A stretch of 7,709 bases of DNA from Anaerolineae bacterium (GCA_016927095.1 JAFGNI010000609.1:1-7709), one strand, 5' to 3'. Shown: positions 1 through 6,636, numbered from the stretch's first letter. Program-made: numbers and translations. Notes: a model not told the origin generated them from the sequence alone.

Positions 1-2
1 CT

Positions 3-425
3 CATAACGCGAGTCGGCGGCAGACAGCCGACATCGGAACTATGTCTACCACTGCCGCACCCCGCGAGCCACGCACCCCACCTTTCCCGGAGATCGGCAC
101 GGCTCGCGGGCGCACTCATACCCCCCATGGCTCGGGCGCGGGCTGCTGCGTGAAGCGTCCGGGCCAGCTATCCCACACGCTAGGAGGTGCCCATGAGACC
201 CTAGCGGTGTTGCCAGTCGGGCCGCGTACAACTGAAGCACGTTCTCAGCGCGAGGGACACGTTACATCGTGCGCTGGTGGAACGGTAGATGGCACAACGC
301 AAAATCCAACAATCGAGCAGTTCTCGTCCGTAGCACCTGCGGCCCGACGCGAGTTCACCCCGGCTGGGGGCGGACTTCCCCCCTCTACGTCTCCGGCCGG
401 GGTTTCTGTTGTGAAGGAGTGGTGA
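3..425 (+). CDS. Doubtful 3' part of an upstream gene, unknown function (5' end outside window)
   Basis: A frame stays open from the left edge (first full codon at 3) to a TGA at 423-425, at least 140 codons. Its first ATG is at 42 but has no convincing SD, so if the gene is real its start lies outside the window. For coding: the stop is 2 nt before the next gene's ATG, whose SD lies inside the last codons, as in phage operons. Against: the product is rich in Pro, Thr, Gly, Ala and Arg, shows no domain I recognise, has no clear hydrophobic core, and long open frames arise by chance in GC-rich DNA. The stretch is also full of inverted repeats, which fits a structured non-coding region equally well. 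I cannot decide between the two. Confidence 0.25.
   Translation, partial: HNASRRQTADIGTMSTTAAPREPRTPPFPEIGTARGRTHTPHGSGAGCCVKRPGQLSHTLGGAHETLAVLPVGPRTTEARSQREGHVTSCAGGTVDGTTQNPTIEQFSSVAPAARREFTPAGGGLPPSTSPAGVSVVKEW
61..110. repeat. Perfect 10-bp inverted repeat
   Basis: CCCGCGAGCC at 61-70 is the exact reverse complement of GGCTCGCGGG at 101-110, with a 30-nt spacer. In RNA this would be a strong GC-rich stem. No T-run follows, so it is not an intrinsic terminator. It may be an operator, an RNA stem, or chance in GC-rich sequence. Confidence 0.5.
174..212 (+). other. Hairpin with an SD and a three-codon minigene-like ORF in its loop
   Basis: ACACGCTAGG (175-184) pairs with CCTAGCGGTGT (200-210): ten pairs with one bulged G. 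The stem and loop hold a consensus-like SD, AGGAGG (182-187), followed after 5 nt by ATG AGA CCC TAG (193-204), a Met-Arg-Pro mini-ORF. The sequence shows this arrangement directly. A role as a leader, minigene or translational decoy is only inference. If the open frame 3-425 is a true gene, the SD and mini-ORF are simply part of its coding sequence. Confidence 0.3.
216..348 (+). repeat. Long-range 11-bp complementary arms
   Basis: GTCGGGCCGCG (216-226) pairs with TGCGGCCCGAC (338-348): ten Watson-Crick pairs and one G-U. Between the arms are shorter complements: AACTG (230-234) with CAGTT (318-322), and CAGCGC (246-251) with GCGCTG (271-276). Together they could fold as one branched domain. 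No known RNA family was recognised. Confidence 0.35.
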
Positions 426-427
426 AG

Positions 428-649
428 ATGGCAGATGCCCTGACTAACCGACTCCGTCGAGAGATACGAGACCACATGGATCAGCAGGAGCGCGCAGAGC
501 GGCAGGCGCGCGAGCGTGACGAAGCGCGGCCGACCTTGCGCAGCGTCGCGTTCGGGTTCGTGCTTCTCATAGTGCTTGCGCTGGGTCTAGCGACGTTCGG
601 ACAGATTCTCTTCCGACTATCCGAGATCAGCGCAAAAGGATGGCCGTAA
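428..649 (+). CDS. Small one-pass membrane protein, unknown function
   Basis: Encodes 73 residues. The start at 428 is supported by AAGGAG at 414-419 with 8-nt spacing; an upstream in-frame extension exists but lacks such a site. Residues 1-37 are hydrophilic and strongly charged (many Arg, Glu, Asp, Gln), probably an amphipathic cytoplasmic helix. Residues 39-62 form a single hydrophobic segment (core FVLLIVLALGLATF), followed by about ten polar residues. There is no signal-peptidase site, so it is likely anchored in the inner membrane. No family is recognised. Small membrane proteins of this shape are common in phage accessory regions, where some act in lysis or superinfection exclusion, but nothing here shows which. 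The next gene starts 42 nt downstream. Confidence 0.7.
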   Translation: MADALTNRLRREIRDHMDQQERAERQARERDEARPTLRSVAFGFVLLIVLALGLATFGQILFRLSEISAKGWP

Positions 650-691
650 TGACGATGGCTGGAGCGGAGGCTAGCCGGAAAGGAGAGTCAC

Positions 692-901
692 ATGAACCTT
701 GCAGTAACGGCATCAGCCCCGCGGACGCGATACAAAAGACAGAACGGTCGCAGCTTACTGACAGGAGCAGAAGCAGTCGTCCAGCTAGGCGCGATGGCGC
801 ACACGCTGAGGCGATGGACGCGGGAAGTTGAGGAGCTTCGCGATCAGCTAGCGGAGCAGCAGGAACGAGAGGAAAGGAGGTTCCGAGGAGATGAGGACTG
901 A
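692..901 (+). CDS. Small protein with C-terminal charged helix, unknown function
   Basis: Encodes 69 residues. AAAGGAG at 679-685, 6 nt before the ATG, is a strong SD and decides this start. A longer-upstream frame beginning at 640 has no usable SD and is not preferred. The N-terminal 25 residues are basic and polar. Residues about 36-66 are very rich in Arg, Glu and Gln with Leu/Val at intervals (REVEELRDQLAEQQ), which suggests a single long helix or short coiled coil, perhaps for dimerisation. No catalytic motif, cysteine cluster or HTH is visible. It is co-directional with the membrane protein upstream. The function is unknown. Confidence 0.65.
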   Translation: MNLAVTASAPRTRYKRQNGRSLLTGAEAVVQLGAMAHTLRRWTREVEELRDQLAEQQEREERRFRGDED

Positions 902-1021
902 GAAACGCGAAACCACCCCGGCCCGGCGAGGACATGGGGTGGAATCACAGGCGGCAGTTTCCTGCCACGCGCACTGTACCACGGCGCCGGGGGACTGTCA
1001 ACAGGATTGGAGGCGGATCCC
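902..1021 (+). other. Intergenic gap with potential leader hairpins
   Basis: This 120-bp gap before the recombination block holds CCACCCC (913-919) facing GGGGTGG (936-942), and a tight hairpin GGCAG-TTTC-CTGCC (953-966). CCCCGGC (916-922) can also pair with GCCGGGG (986-992), which excludes the first hairpin. The SD GGAGG (1009-1013) of the next gene lies at the end. I see no convincing sigma70 promoter and no T-run terminator. The region could be an alternative-fold leader, but short GC-rich complements are expected by chance here. Confidence 0.3.
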
Positions 1022-2095
1022 ATGTCTATGATTGGATTCCAGAGTCTGGAGCCTGGTCTCTATCAGGTGGCGACGCCCGCGGAGATGCAGGTGATCACCG
1101 CCAAGGTGACGCTGCGCGAAGACGACCACTTCTGGACCGAGAGCAAACGAAAGAAGCAGGGCGGCGAGTGGATCAGCATACCCACGAACTGTCACACATC
1201 CACGACCGGCCTGCTCGTGCAGTCTGCTGCGATCGGCGCCCATGTCCATTCCAAGGTCGTCGAACTCGACCGAAACCGCGTACGGGTCGTCGCTCGCGGC
1301 TACTGGCTCCGGCAGGATGGCCTGCTGGAGGTCGTCGAGAAGTCGAAGGAATACGACCTGAACGCGGAGTTGTTCAAGGCCGCGCTGAAGGAGGCCCGTT
1401 CCAAGGGCGCTCCGAGCCAAGAACAGACCACCGCGCTTGTCAAGGTGGCTACCGAGGAGACGGCCCTTGCCCTCGTCAACACGCTGCCCGTGCTCACCAA
1501 GGCGAAGGTCATGGAAGCGCGCATGGAGGTGCAGACGCACCGCGAGGCCCTCTGTCGCACGAAGGCCGAGAACATGTGCCACCGCTACTTCATCGCCCAG
1601 GCGGGAGGCGTGCTGAAGCAAAAGCCTGGGTTCGGCTCGATCACCATTGAGCTGCAGCGCCCGATGCTGGCTAAGAAGCTCGATGGCGCGGCGGTGCAGG
1701 AGGCGACTGAGTCGCTGTTCGGAGGCCCGGCACCTACCACGACACCGGTACAGATACCAGAAGAGCCAGAAGGTGAAGAGCAGCAGATCATCGACGCGGA
1801 GGTCACCGACAAGACCGAGACAGAGGCGGCGGCAGAATCCGGCGAGGACACGGACACTGAGACGGTCGATGGAGAGGACGAGGGCGTTTGGGGAGAGGAG
1901 CCTGACGGTGCAGAGAGTGCCGAAGATGATCCCCCTACCACCTGCCAGGCCGACGGCTGCCAGAATCCACTGAGCCAGAAGGTCATCGACTGGTGCCAGA
2001 GTCACGCCGAGGAGTTCGGCGGCTTGCTGCTCTGCTTTGACTGCCAGCAGAAGATGAAGAAGGGGCAGAAGGCTGGTGCGAAGGCGGGTGCATAA
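1022..2095 (+). CDS. Putative phage recombination / ssDNA-annealing-type protein with C-terminal zinc ribbon
   Basis: Encodes 357 residues. GGAGG (1009-1013), 8 nt before ATG 1022, sets the start; an in-frame TTG at 1007 is not preferred. Residues 1-235 look like one globular domain, with beta-strand-like stretches about 70-110 (HSKVVELDRNRVRVVARGYW) and a Thr-Lys-Ala-Glu-Asn element near 180-184 in a helix. That resembles the conserved Lys/Arg-Ala-x-Asn helix of phage Rad52/RecT-like annealing proteins, though the similarity is from memory. Residues about 246-306 are an acidic Glu/Asp/Thr linker. Residues 308-341 hold C308-x4-C313 and C338-x2-C341, with FGGLLLC before the last pair, as in the zinc ribbons ending some phage recombination proteins. 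Its position at the head of a nuclease/SbcCD operon fits a DNA-recombination role. The exact family is uncertain. The stop overlaps the next ATG (TAATG). Confidence 0.5.
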   Translation: MSMIGFQSLEPGLYQVATPAEMQVITAKVTLREDDHFWTESKRKKQGGEWISIPTNCHTSTTGLLVQSAAIGAHVHSKVVELDRNRVRVVARGYWLRQDGLLEVVEKSKEYDLNAELFKAALKEARSKGAPSQEQTTALVKVATEETALALVNTLPVLTKAKVMEARMEVQTHREALCRTKAENMCHRYFIAQAGGVLKQKPGFGSITIELQRPMLAKKLDGAAVQEATESLFGGPAPTTTPVQIPEEPEGEEQQIIDAEVTDKTETEAAAESGEDTDTETVDGEDEGVWGEEPDGAESAEDDPPTTCQADGCQNPLSQKVIDWCQSHAEEFGGLLLCFDCQQKMKKGQKAGAKAGA

Positions 2096-2778
2096 TGGGT
2101 AGACCATTCGACTGGGCAACTCTCCGCGAGGACTATGAGCGGCTCGGTAGCGCCATGGCTGTGGCGGCCGAGTATGGGTGCGACTACTCCGGCGTAGTCA
2201 AGGCCCTAAAGCGCAAACGCATTCCTATCAGGCCCCGGTACCCGTATAACTGGGACAACCTTGAACGCGATGTAAGGCGCCTCGGAAGTGTGCGCGCTGT
2301 GGCTAGAGCTTACGGCTGCGCCTCATCTAGTGCTGATGCGCAGGCGAGAAAGCGCGGCATATCCATTGTTCCAGCGCTCGAGAAGACCGGCGGCAAGGCC
2401 GGTAGAGGGCGCCAGGCAGAGCTACTGGCGCTGAAGATCCTGCCTGGCGCCGTGGACCTCAACGCAGTTCAGCTTCATTCTCCGTATGACCTCCACTACC
2501 AGGGCAATAGAGTCGATGTGAAGAGTTCTCGACTCATGTGCGGTGACGGTAATCGAGGCTGGCGATTCGGCTTCAATGGGAAGAAGAATCGCGTGGATGC
2601 TGTGCTGTGTCTATGCCTGGATGCGCAGGGCAGTCGTGTCCTGGACTGCTATCTCGTTCCGACGTCTGCGATTCGGGCGGGATCTCTGCGAATCCCACAA
2701 TCTGGCGCGGGGCGACTCGCTGTCTATCGGAGAGACGTACCCAAGGAGGTGGCAAATGCTGATCTGTCATACGAGTGA
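2095..2778 (+). CDS. Twin-HTH PD-(D/E)XK nuclease
   Basis: Encodes 227 residues. Residues 5-45 and 51-91 are a tandem duplication with about 17 of 41 positions identical. The shared core is W...L..D..RLGS..AVA..YGC, which looks like a helix-turn-helix DNA-binding unit. The C-terminal domain has the PD-(D/E)XK layout: GRQAE with E109 in a helix, then P130-Y-D132, then V140-D141-V-K143-S, followed by a beta-rich stretch. All catalytic residues expected for a Mg-dependent endonuclease of this fold are present. It could be a phage Holliday-junction resolvase, a structure-specific nuclease or a free-standing homing-type nuclease; the sequence does not settle this. It starts in the TAATG overlap with a weak SD (AAGGCGGG, 2081-2088), so translation is probably coupled. 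Its 3' end overlaps sbcD by 23 bp. It uses more A/T-ending codons than sbcD/sbcC. Confidence 0.7.
   Translation: MGRPFDWATLREDYERLGSAMAVAAEYGCDYSGVVKALKRKRIPIRPRYPYNWDNLERDVRRLGSVRAVARAYGCASSSADAQARKRGISIVPALEKTGGKAGRGRQAELLALKILPGAVDLNAVQLHSPYDLHYQGNRVDVKSSRLMCGDGNRGWRFGFNGKKNRVDAVLCLCLDAQGSRVLDCYLVPTSAIRAGSLRIPQSGAGRLAVYRRDVPKEVANADLSYE
2743..2749 (+). promoter_or_regulatory. Strong ribosome binding site fixing the sbcD start
   Basis: AAGGAGG lies 6 nt before ATG 2756, inside the end of the preceding nuclease gene. It decides the sbcD start: the frame is open upstream to 2543, but the first Mre11 motif begins only at codon 8 from 2756. Confidence 0.85.
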
Positions 2779-4018
2779 TTGGCACTTAGCCGCGTCTGGC
2801 TCAAAGCGAGCTCCGAGCGGGAGAAACGCGAGGCTCGAAGACCGTTGCCGCTGCGCGCGCTTCGTCGTGGAAGACGCGGTGAAGCGCGGCGCGGACTTGA
2901 TCGTGCACTGCGGCGACGTATTCGACCGCTGGCACGTGACGCCGACCGAGGTGCGGCTGGCGAAGCAGGCCTTCGTGCCGGCACTCGACGCGAAGATCCC
3001 GGTGGTGATCGTCAAGGGCAACCATGACGACGTCCGTTCGCCCACCGAGTTCAACGCGCTCGACCATCTGCGGGAGATGGTGGGCGTGACGGTGGTCGAT
3101 CAGCCCTGCTTGCTAGACGTGTGGGAGGGCAGTCACCGGACGATGGTAACACCTTCGCCGGAGAAACGCCCGGAGGTAGACAGCACGATGGTGCAATTGG
3201 CCTGCCTCCCCTACCCACAGCCCAACCTACTGCTGCGCGACGAGGACACGCGCCAGCTCTCCCCCGGCGAGCGTAACCTGCTGATCCGAGAGAAGATGAT
3301 GGAAGTGGCGCGGGGATTGGCCGCGGACAGGCGGGAGGGAGTGCCGAGGCTACTGCTCGGGCACTTCTCCGTGGACATGGCGGAGGCGGGGCAGCAGAAC
3401 CGCTTGATGGCGTTGGGGGGCGAATTCACGCTGAATGTGCATGAGCTCGCGGCACTCGGATTCGAAGCGGTGTTGCTCGGACACATCCACAAGGGGCAGA
3501 CATTCCCGAAGATGCCCGTCGTGTACAGCGGTTCGCCCGAGGCCTGCTCGTTCGGAGAAGAAGGCGAACCGAAGTATTACCTACTCGTCTCTCCACATGA
3601 GGACGATGAGCACAAAGGCTACTGGAATATCGGCTTTGAGATGGTGGCGACCCCCTACCGTCCACTCGTCACCCTCGACCCTCTCCAGGACTTCACGGAC
3701 GAGGGCGAACTCACGGCCGAAGCGCCGGTGGTCGAGCACGCCATTGTGCGCGTCGAGCTGCCGGCCGGCTCTCCACTGGACCTGAACGCGGTGCGGCGGG
3801 AGGTCGAAGCCTGTGGCGCGTTCGAGGTGCGCGTAACGAAGGCCCGCGCCGAGACGGAACGACGGGTGCGCGAGTCAGACGTGAGCCACGGACAGGCACT
3901 TCCTGAGCAGATCAATGCCTGGCTGGAGTTCCATCCAGACTACCAGCCGCACGCCGACGCGCTGATTGCTGAGGCCGTGAAGTTGGAGGAGGCGGTGGCG
4001 GAAGGGGGTGCAGCATGA
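2756..4018 (+). CDS. sbcD: SbcD/Mre11-type DNA repair nuclease subunit (phage gp47-like)
   Basis: Encodes 420 residues. It is a calcineurin-like metallophosphoesterase with all Mre11/SbcD metal motifs intact: D8-W-H10, G53-D54-V-F-D57, G88-N89-H90-D91, G202-H203, and G242-H243-I-H245, followed by VYSGSPEACSFGE (256-268), the usual family motif after the last histidines. Residues about 1-270 are the nuclease core. Residues about 295-370 resemble the capping domain. The C-terminal 380-420 are helical and may bind the coiled-coil base of SbcC. The Mn-dependent enzyme works with SbcC as an ATP-controlled exo/endonuclease on DNA ends and hairpins; in T4 the equivalent complex gp47/gp46 acts in recombination-dependent replication and host DNA breakdown. 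It overlaps the upstream nuclease by 23 bp and the next gene by 4 bp (ATGA). Confidence 0.93.
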   Translation: MLICHTSDWHLAASGSKRAPSGRNARLEDRCRCARFVVEDAVKRGADLIVHCGDVFDRWHVTPTEVRLAKQAFVPALDAKIPVVIVKGNHDDVRSPTEFNALDHLREMVGVTVVDQPCLLDVWEGSHRTMVTPSPEKRPEVDSTMVQLACLPYPQPNLLLRDEDTRQLSPGERNLLIREKMMEVARGLAADRREGVPRLLLGHFSVDMAEAGQQNRLMALGGEFTLNVHELAALGFEAVLLGHIHKGQTFPKMPVVYSGSPEACSFGEEGEPKYYLLVSPHEDDEHKGYWNIGFEMVATPYRPLVTLDPLQDFTDEGELTAEAPVVEHAIVRVELPAGSPLDLNAVRREVEACGAFEVRVTKARAETERRVRESDVSHGQALPEQINAWLEFHPDYQPHADALIAEAVKLEEAVAEGGAA

Positions 4019-4350
4019 TGTTCCTTTGCCGCCGGAACGGACAAGGGTGTCAACTGGTCGATGATGACCACCCGATCGCCAAGGCCTTCGAGGCCATGAT
4101 GGCTGAGCGCGAGAGGCGCGAGGGAGAACGCATCGATCTGCTATCTCCCGCGCAGCGTAAGTTCGCGGAGGGGTTGACTACCGCCTTACACCGCCGACGG
4201 TACCGCGATGGGCAGATGCCGCCTCACCACGCGTCTCGTCCCAGGCAGGTAGCCATAGAAGCGGTGTACGTGCTCGACTATCTGTGCTCCGAAGAGTGCC
4301 AGGCCGCTATTGAGGCGATGGGCGCGGAGCAGGAAAGGGGTGGCGCATGA
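4015..4350 (+). CDS. Small unknown protein between sbcD and sbcC
   Basis: Encodes 111 residues. It starts in an ATGA overlap with sbcD, with SD-like GAAGGGGG at 4001-4008; a second ATG follows at 4018. It ends in an ATGA overlap with sbcC, so its output is locked to both SbcCD subunits. No family is recognised. Visible features are C5 and C12 near the N-terminus, a highly charged helix at about 22-40 (AMMAERERREGER), two adjacent histidines at 71-72, and C91-x3-C95 in LDYLCSEEC near the C-terminus. The four cysteines could bind a metal, but the spacing matches no zinc-finger type I can name. Its position suggests an SbcCD partner or regulator, which is inference only. It could equally be an unrelated phage insertion. 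Confidence 0.7.
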   Translation: MMFLCRRNGQGCQLVDDDHPIAKAFEAMMAERERREGERIDLLSPAQRKFAEGLTTALHRRRYRDGQMPPHHASRPRQVAIEAVYVLDYLCSEECQAAIEAMGAEQERGGA

Positions 4351-6611
4351 AACCCCTATCCCTCAAGCTCTCAAATTTCCAGAGCCACCGTGACACTGTG
4401 CTTGACCTCTCAAGCATCGACTGTGCGGTGCTGTCTGGCCCTAACGGGGCGGGGAAGAGTTCACTTTTGGACGCCATGCTCTTCGCCCTGTTCGGCGAGA
4501 CGCGCGGCGGGAATCTCGACTCGGTGATTACCCACGGCGAAGAGGTGGCGCGAGTCGAGTTCGAGTTCTCTATGAACGGTAGTCGCTACCTCGTCAGCCG
4601 CCAGCGCTCACGCAAAGGCGCTGGCACGACAACACTGACCTTCCAGTGCGACGGACAATTACTGGACGGGAAGACCGCCACTGAGACGCAGCGGAGAATC
4701 GAGGAAGTCACCGGACTGACAGCCGACCTCCTACGGGCGACGGCGGTGTCGGCGCAGGGAGACGCGGACGCATTCGCCCGGGCCAAGGCTACAGAGCGCA
4801 AAGGCTACCTCGGCAGCATCCTCCAGCTCGAGCACTATGATCGGCTCGCCCAGGAGGCACGCGACCAGGCGAAGGCGGCCCAGGGAGAACGGGACGCGAA
4901 GCAGTCGGCGCTCGAGGCGGCGCAGGCCACGGCCGCGACCATCCCGACTATTCAGGAGCAGTTGACAGCGGCGGCCGGCAACATCACCGGGCTGGAGAAG
5001 GCGCGGGACGAGACGCAGGAGAGCCTCGACGGTTTCACGAGACAGCGCGAGGAGACCTCCAGTGCCCAGGCCGCGGATACCGAACGTCGGAAGGCGCTGG
5101 CGAACCTGGCTGAGCAGATCGGCAAGGCGAAGACGGTGTTCGAGACGGCGGAGAGAAAGGCGAACCACCTCTCCTTCACGGCGGATGGAAAGCCTGCTGC
5201 CGTGACCGGATTGGAAGCAGCCAAGGCCGCCCAGGCCAAAGCCGAGGGGTTCGAGGCGAAGCGACAGGAACGGGAGCGGCTGAAGTCAGAGGGCTTGCTG
5301 CTCAGCGAACGCGTCAAGGCGAGCAGGGCCGCGCACCAGCAGAGCATCAAGGAGCGCGAGACGGAGATCGCCACCGCCAAGCGGGAGCATGAGCGCGAGG
5401 CGGCGACGCTCCGGGAGACGATCGAGGAACTCGAGAAGCGGGAGAAGCTGCTGGAGGGTGTTCCGTGTACGGATACGCCCATGGCCGAGACGTGCCCGCT
5501 GATCGTGGATGCCATGAGTGCCCGGACCCTCCTGCCGACGAAACAGCAAGAGCTGCAGACGCTCGAGCAGCAGACGCCGTGGCAGGACAAGGAACGAAAG
5601 CTCGAGGAGACTCGACTATACGAGCCCTGGTCGGCCGACGAGACGGAGAGCAAGCGACTCAAGGCCGCCTATGACGCCATCGAGTATGACGCGGAGGCGC
5701 ACCAGAAGGCGAAGGCGGAGGCCGCCAAGCTCTCCGATCGCCAGAAGCTGTTGGCCGGAATCGAAGCGGCCGAGCAGCAGTTACCGGAGGCGCAGCAGGC
5801 CGTCACCACCGCACAGAACGAACTCTCCGCACTCGAGCGCCAGCACAAGGAGCTGAGCGAGCAGCTCGGCGACGCGACAGACTGGGCCGCGAGGCTGGCC
5901 GCCATCGAGGAGAGACTGAAGTCGAAGCGTGAGGATCTGGGCCGTATCAGCCGGAGCCTCGACGTAGCACGCCAGCAGCAGGGCGCGCTGACCGAGAGAC
6001 TCGAAGCCGCGCAGCAGGCGGCCGCGCAGGTCGCGGTACTTGAGGCCGACCTCCATGTTCTCGAGCTGCGTCTGCTCCACCTAAAGATGCTGGGCAACCC
6101 CAGGGACGGCGCCTTCTCTCGCGCCGGTATCCCCGCGCTGCTGATCGACCAGGCCATTCCCGAGCTGCAGGACGCGGCAAACGCCGTGCTCGAGACGCTG
6201 AGTGATGGGCGGCTGGCGCTGGAGTTGCGGACGCAGGGCGAGACGCGCAGCGGCTCGACCACGGAGACCCTCGACCTCGTGGTATTCGACGATGCCGGGG
6301 GGCGGCTGTTGGAGAGCTATAGCGGTGGCGAGCAGATGCGAGTGCACCTGGCGCTGCGGGTGGGGCTCTCGAAGCTACTCGCTCACCGCGCCGGCGCCAA
6401 GTGCCAGTTGCTTGTGCTCGATGAGATGGCAGCGCCGCTCGATGTGCGGGGACAGGAGCAGTTCGTCGAGGCGCTGGCTACGATCGCCGAGGAGGAAGAT
6501 CTGACGGTGCTGTGCGTGAGCCACCTTGCCGATCTCAAGGAGGCCTTTCCTGTGCGTATCGAGGTGAGTCGGAACGGGCGAGGATCGTCTATTGAGGTCA
6601 CTCATGCTTGA
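4347..6611 (+). CDS. sbcC: SbcC/Rad50-type SMC-like ATPase (phage gp46-like)
   Basis: Encodes 754 residues, shorter than E. coli SbcC (about 1050) and longer than T4 gp46 (560), so the coiled coils are of medium length. In order: N-terminal ATPase half with Walker A GPNGAGKS (31-38) and a Q-loop-like SAQGDADAF; coiled coil about 165-370, rich in Ala, Glu, Gln and Lys; a hook apex with C374 and C383 in VPC...ETCPL; return coil about 384-570; C-terminal ATPase half with signature S659-G-G-E662, Walker B LVLD692-E693, D-loop APLD, and H-loop H726. All ATPase motifs are intact. It should bind and bridge DNA ends and gate SbcD by ATP-driven closing. The hook cysteines are spaced C-x8-C instead of CxxC. 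SD-like GAAAGGGG precedes ATG 4347 by 6 nt. The stop codon overlaps a promoter for the next gene. Confidence 0.93.
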   Translation: MKPLSLKLSNFQSHRDTVLDLSSIDCAVLSGPNGAGKSSLLDAMLFALFGETRGGNLDSVITHGEEVARVEFEFSMNGSRYLVSRQRSRKGAGTTTLTFQCDGQLLDGKTATETQRRIEEVTGLTADLLRATAVSAQGDADAFARAKATERKGYLGSILQLEHYDRLAQEARDQAKAAQGERDAKQSALEAAQATAATIPTIQEQLTAAAGNITGLEKARDETQESLDGFTRQREETSSAQAADTERRKALANLAEQIGKAKTVFETAERKANHLSFTADGKPAAVTGLEAAKAAQAKAEGFEAKRQERERLKSEGLLLSERVKASRAAHQQSIKERETEIATAKREHEREAATLRETIEELEKREKLLEGVPCTDTPMAETCPLIVDAMSARTLLPTKQQELQTLEQQTPWQDKERKLEETRLYEPWSADETESKRLKAAYDAIEYDAEAHQKAKAEAAKLSDRQKLLAGIEAAEQQLPEAQQAVTTAQNELSALERQHKELSEQLGDATDWAARLAAIEERLKSKREDLGRISRSLDVARQQQGALTERLEAAQQAAAQVAVLEADLHVLELRLLHLKMLGNPRDGAFSRAGIPALLIDQAIPELQDAANAVLETLSDGRLALELRTQGETRSGSTTETLDLVVFDDAGGRLLESYSGGEQMRVHLALRVGLSKLLAHRAGAKCQLLVLDEMAAPLDVRGQEQFVEALATIAEEEDLTVLCVSHLADLKEAFPVRIEVSRNGRGSSIEVTHA

Positions 6612-6636
6612 CTTGGATCCCGGAATCTGGTATCCT
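6608..6636 (+). promoter_or_regulatory. Sigma70-type promoter for the HNH gene
   Basis: The -35 is TTGACT (6608-6613; five of six match TTGACA). A 17-nt spacer follows, then -10 TATCCT (6631-6636; four of six), preceded by TG at 6628-6629, which makes an extended -10. The -35 contains the sbcC stop codon. The expected start site, about 7 nt after the -10, is near 6643, the first paired base of the structured leader downstream. It is the best promoter-like sequence I see in the window and would uncouple the HNH gene from the SbcCD operon. Confidence 0.7.

Noticed and set aside
271..360. tRNA-like stretch (GGTGGAACGGTAGA resembles a tRNA-Leu D-arm; a GTTCA follows later)
   Set aside because: No acceptor stem, anticodon stem or T-stem can be paired in the right places.
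640..831. Alternative 63-codon gene overlapping 692-901
   Set aside because: Its start has only a purine run directly touching the ATG, while 692 has AAAGGAG at ideal spacing.
934..1650. 238-codon open frame on the plus strand
   Set aside because: It overlaps the 1022-2095 gene in another frame, has no SD, and gives an Arg/Gly/Pro-rich product typical of a shadow frame.
998..2119. 373-codon open frame on the minus strand
   Set aside because: It is antisense to the 1022-2095 gene, which has a good SD, operon overlaps and a zinc ribbon. The antisense product is Leu/Arg-rich with no recognisable domain, as expected from GC-rich shadow frames.
2543..2755. N-terminal extension of SbcD
   Set aside because: The Mre11 fold begins at the DWH motif, 8 residues after ATG 2756, which has a perfect SD. 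The extension lies inside the upstream nuclease gene.
4952..5662. 236-codon minus-strand open frame within sbcC
   Set aside because: Ser-rich antisense shadow of the coiled-coil coding region, with no domain evidence.
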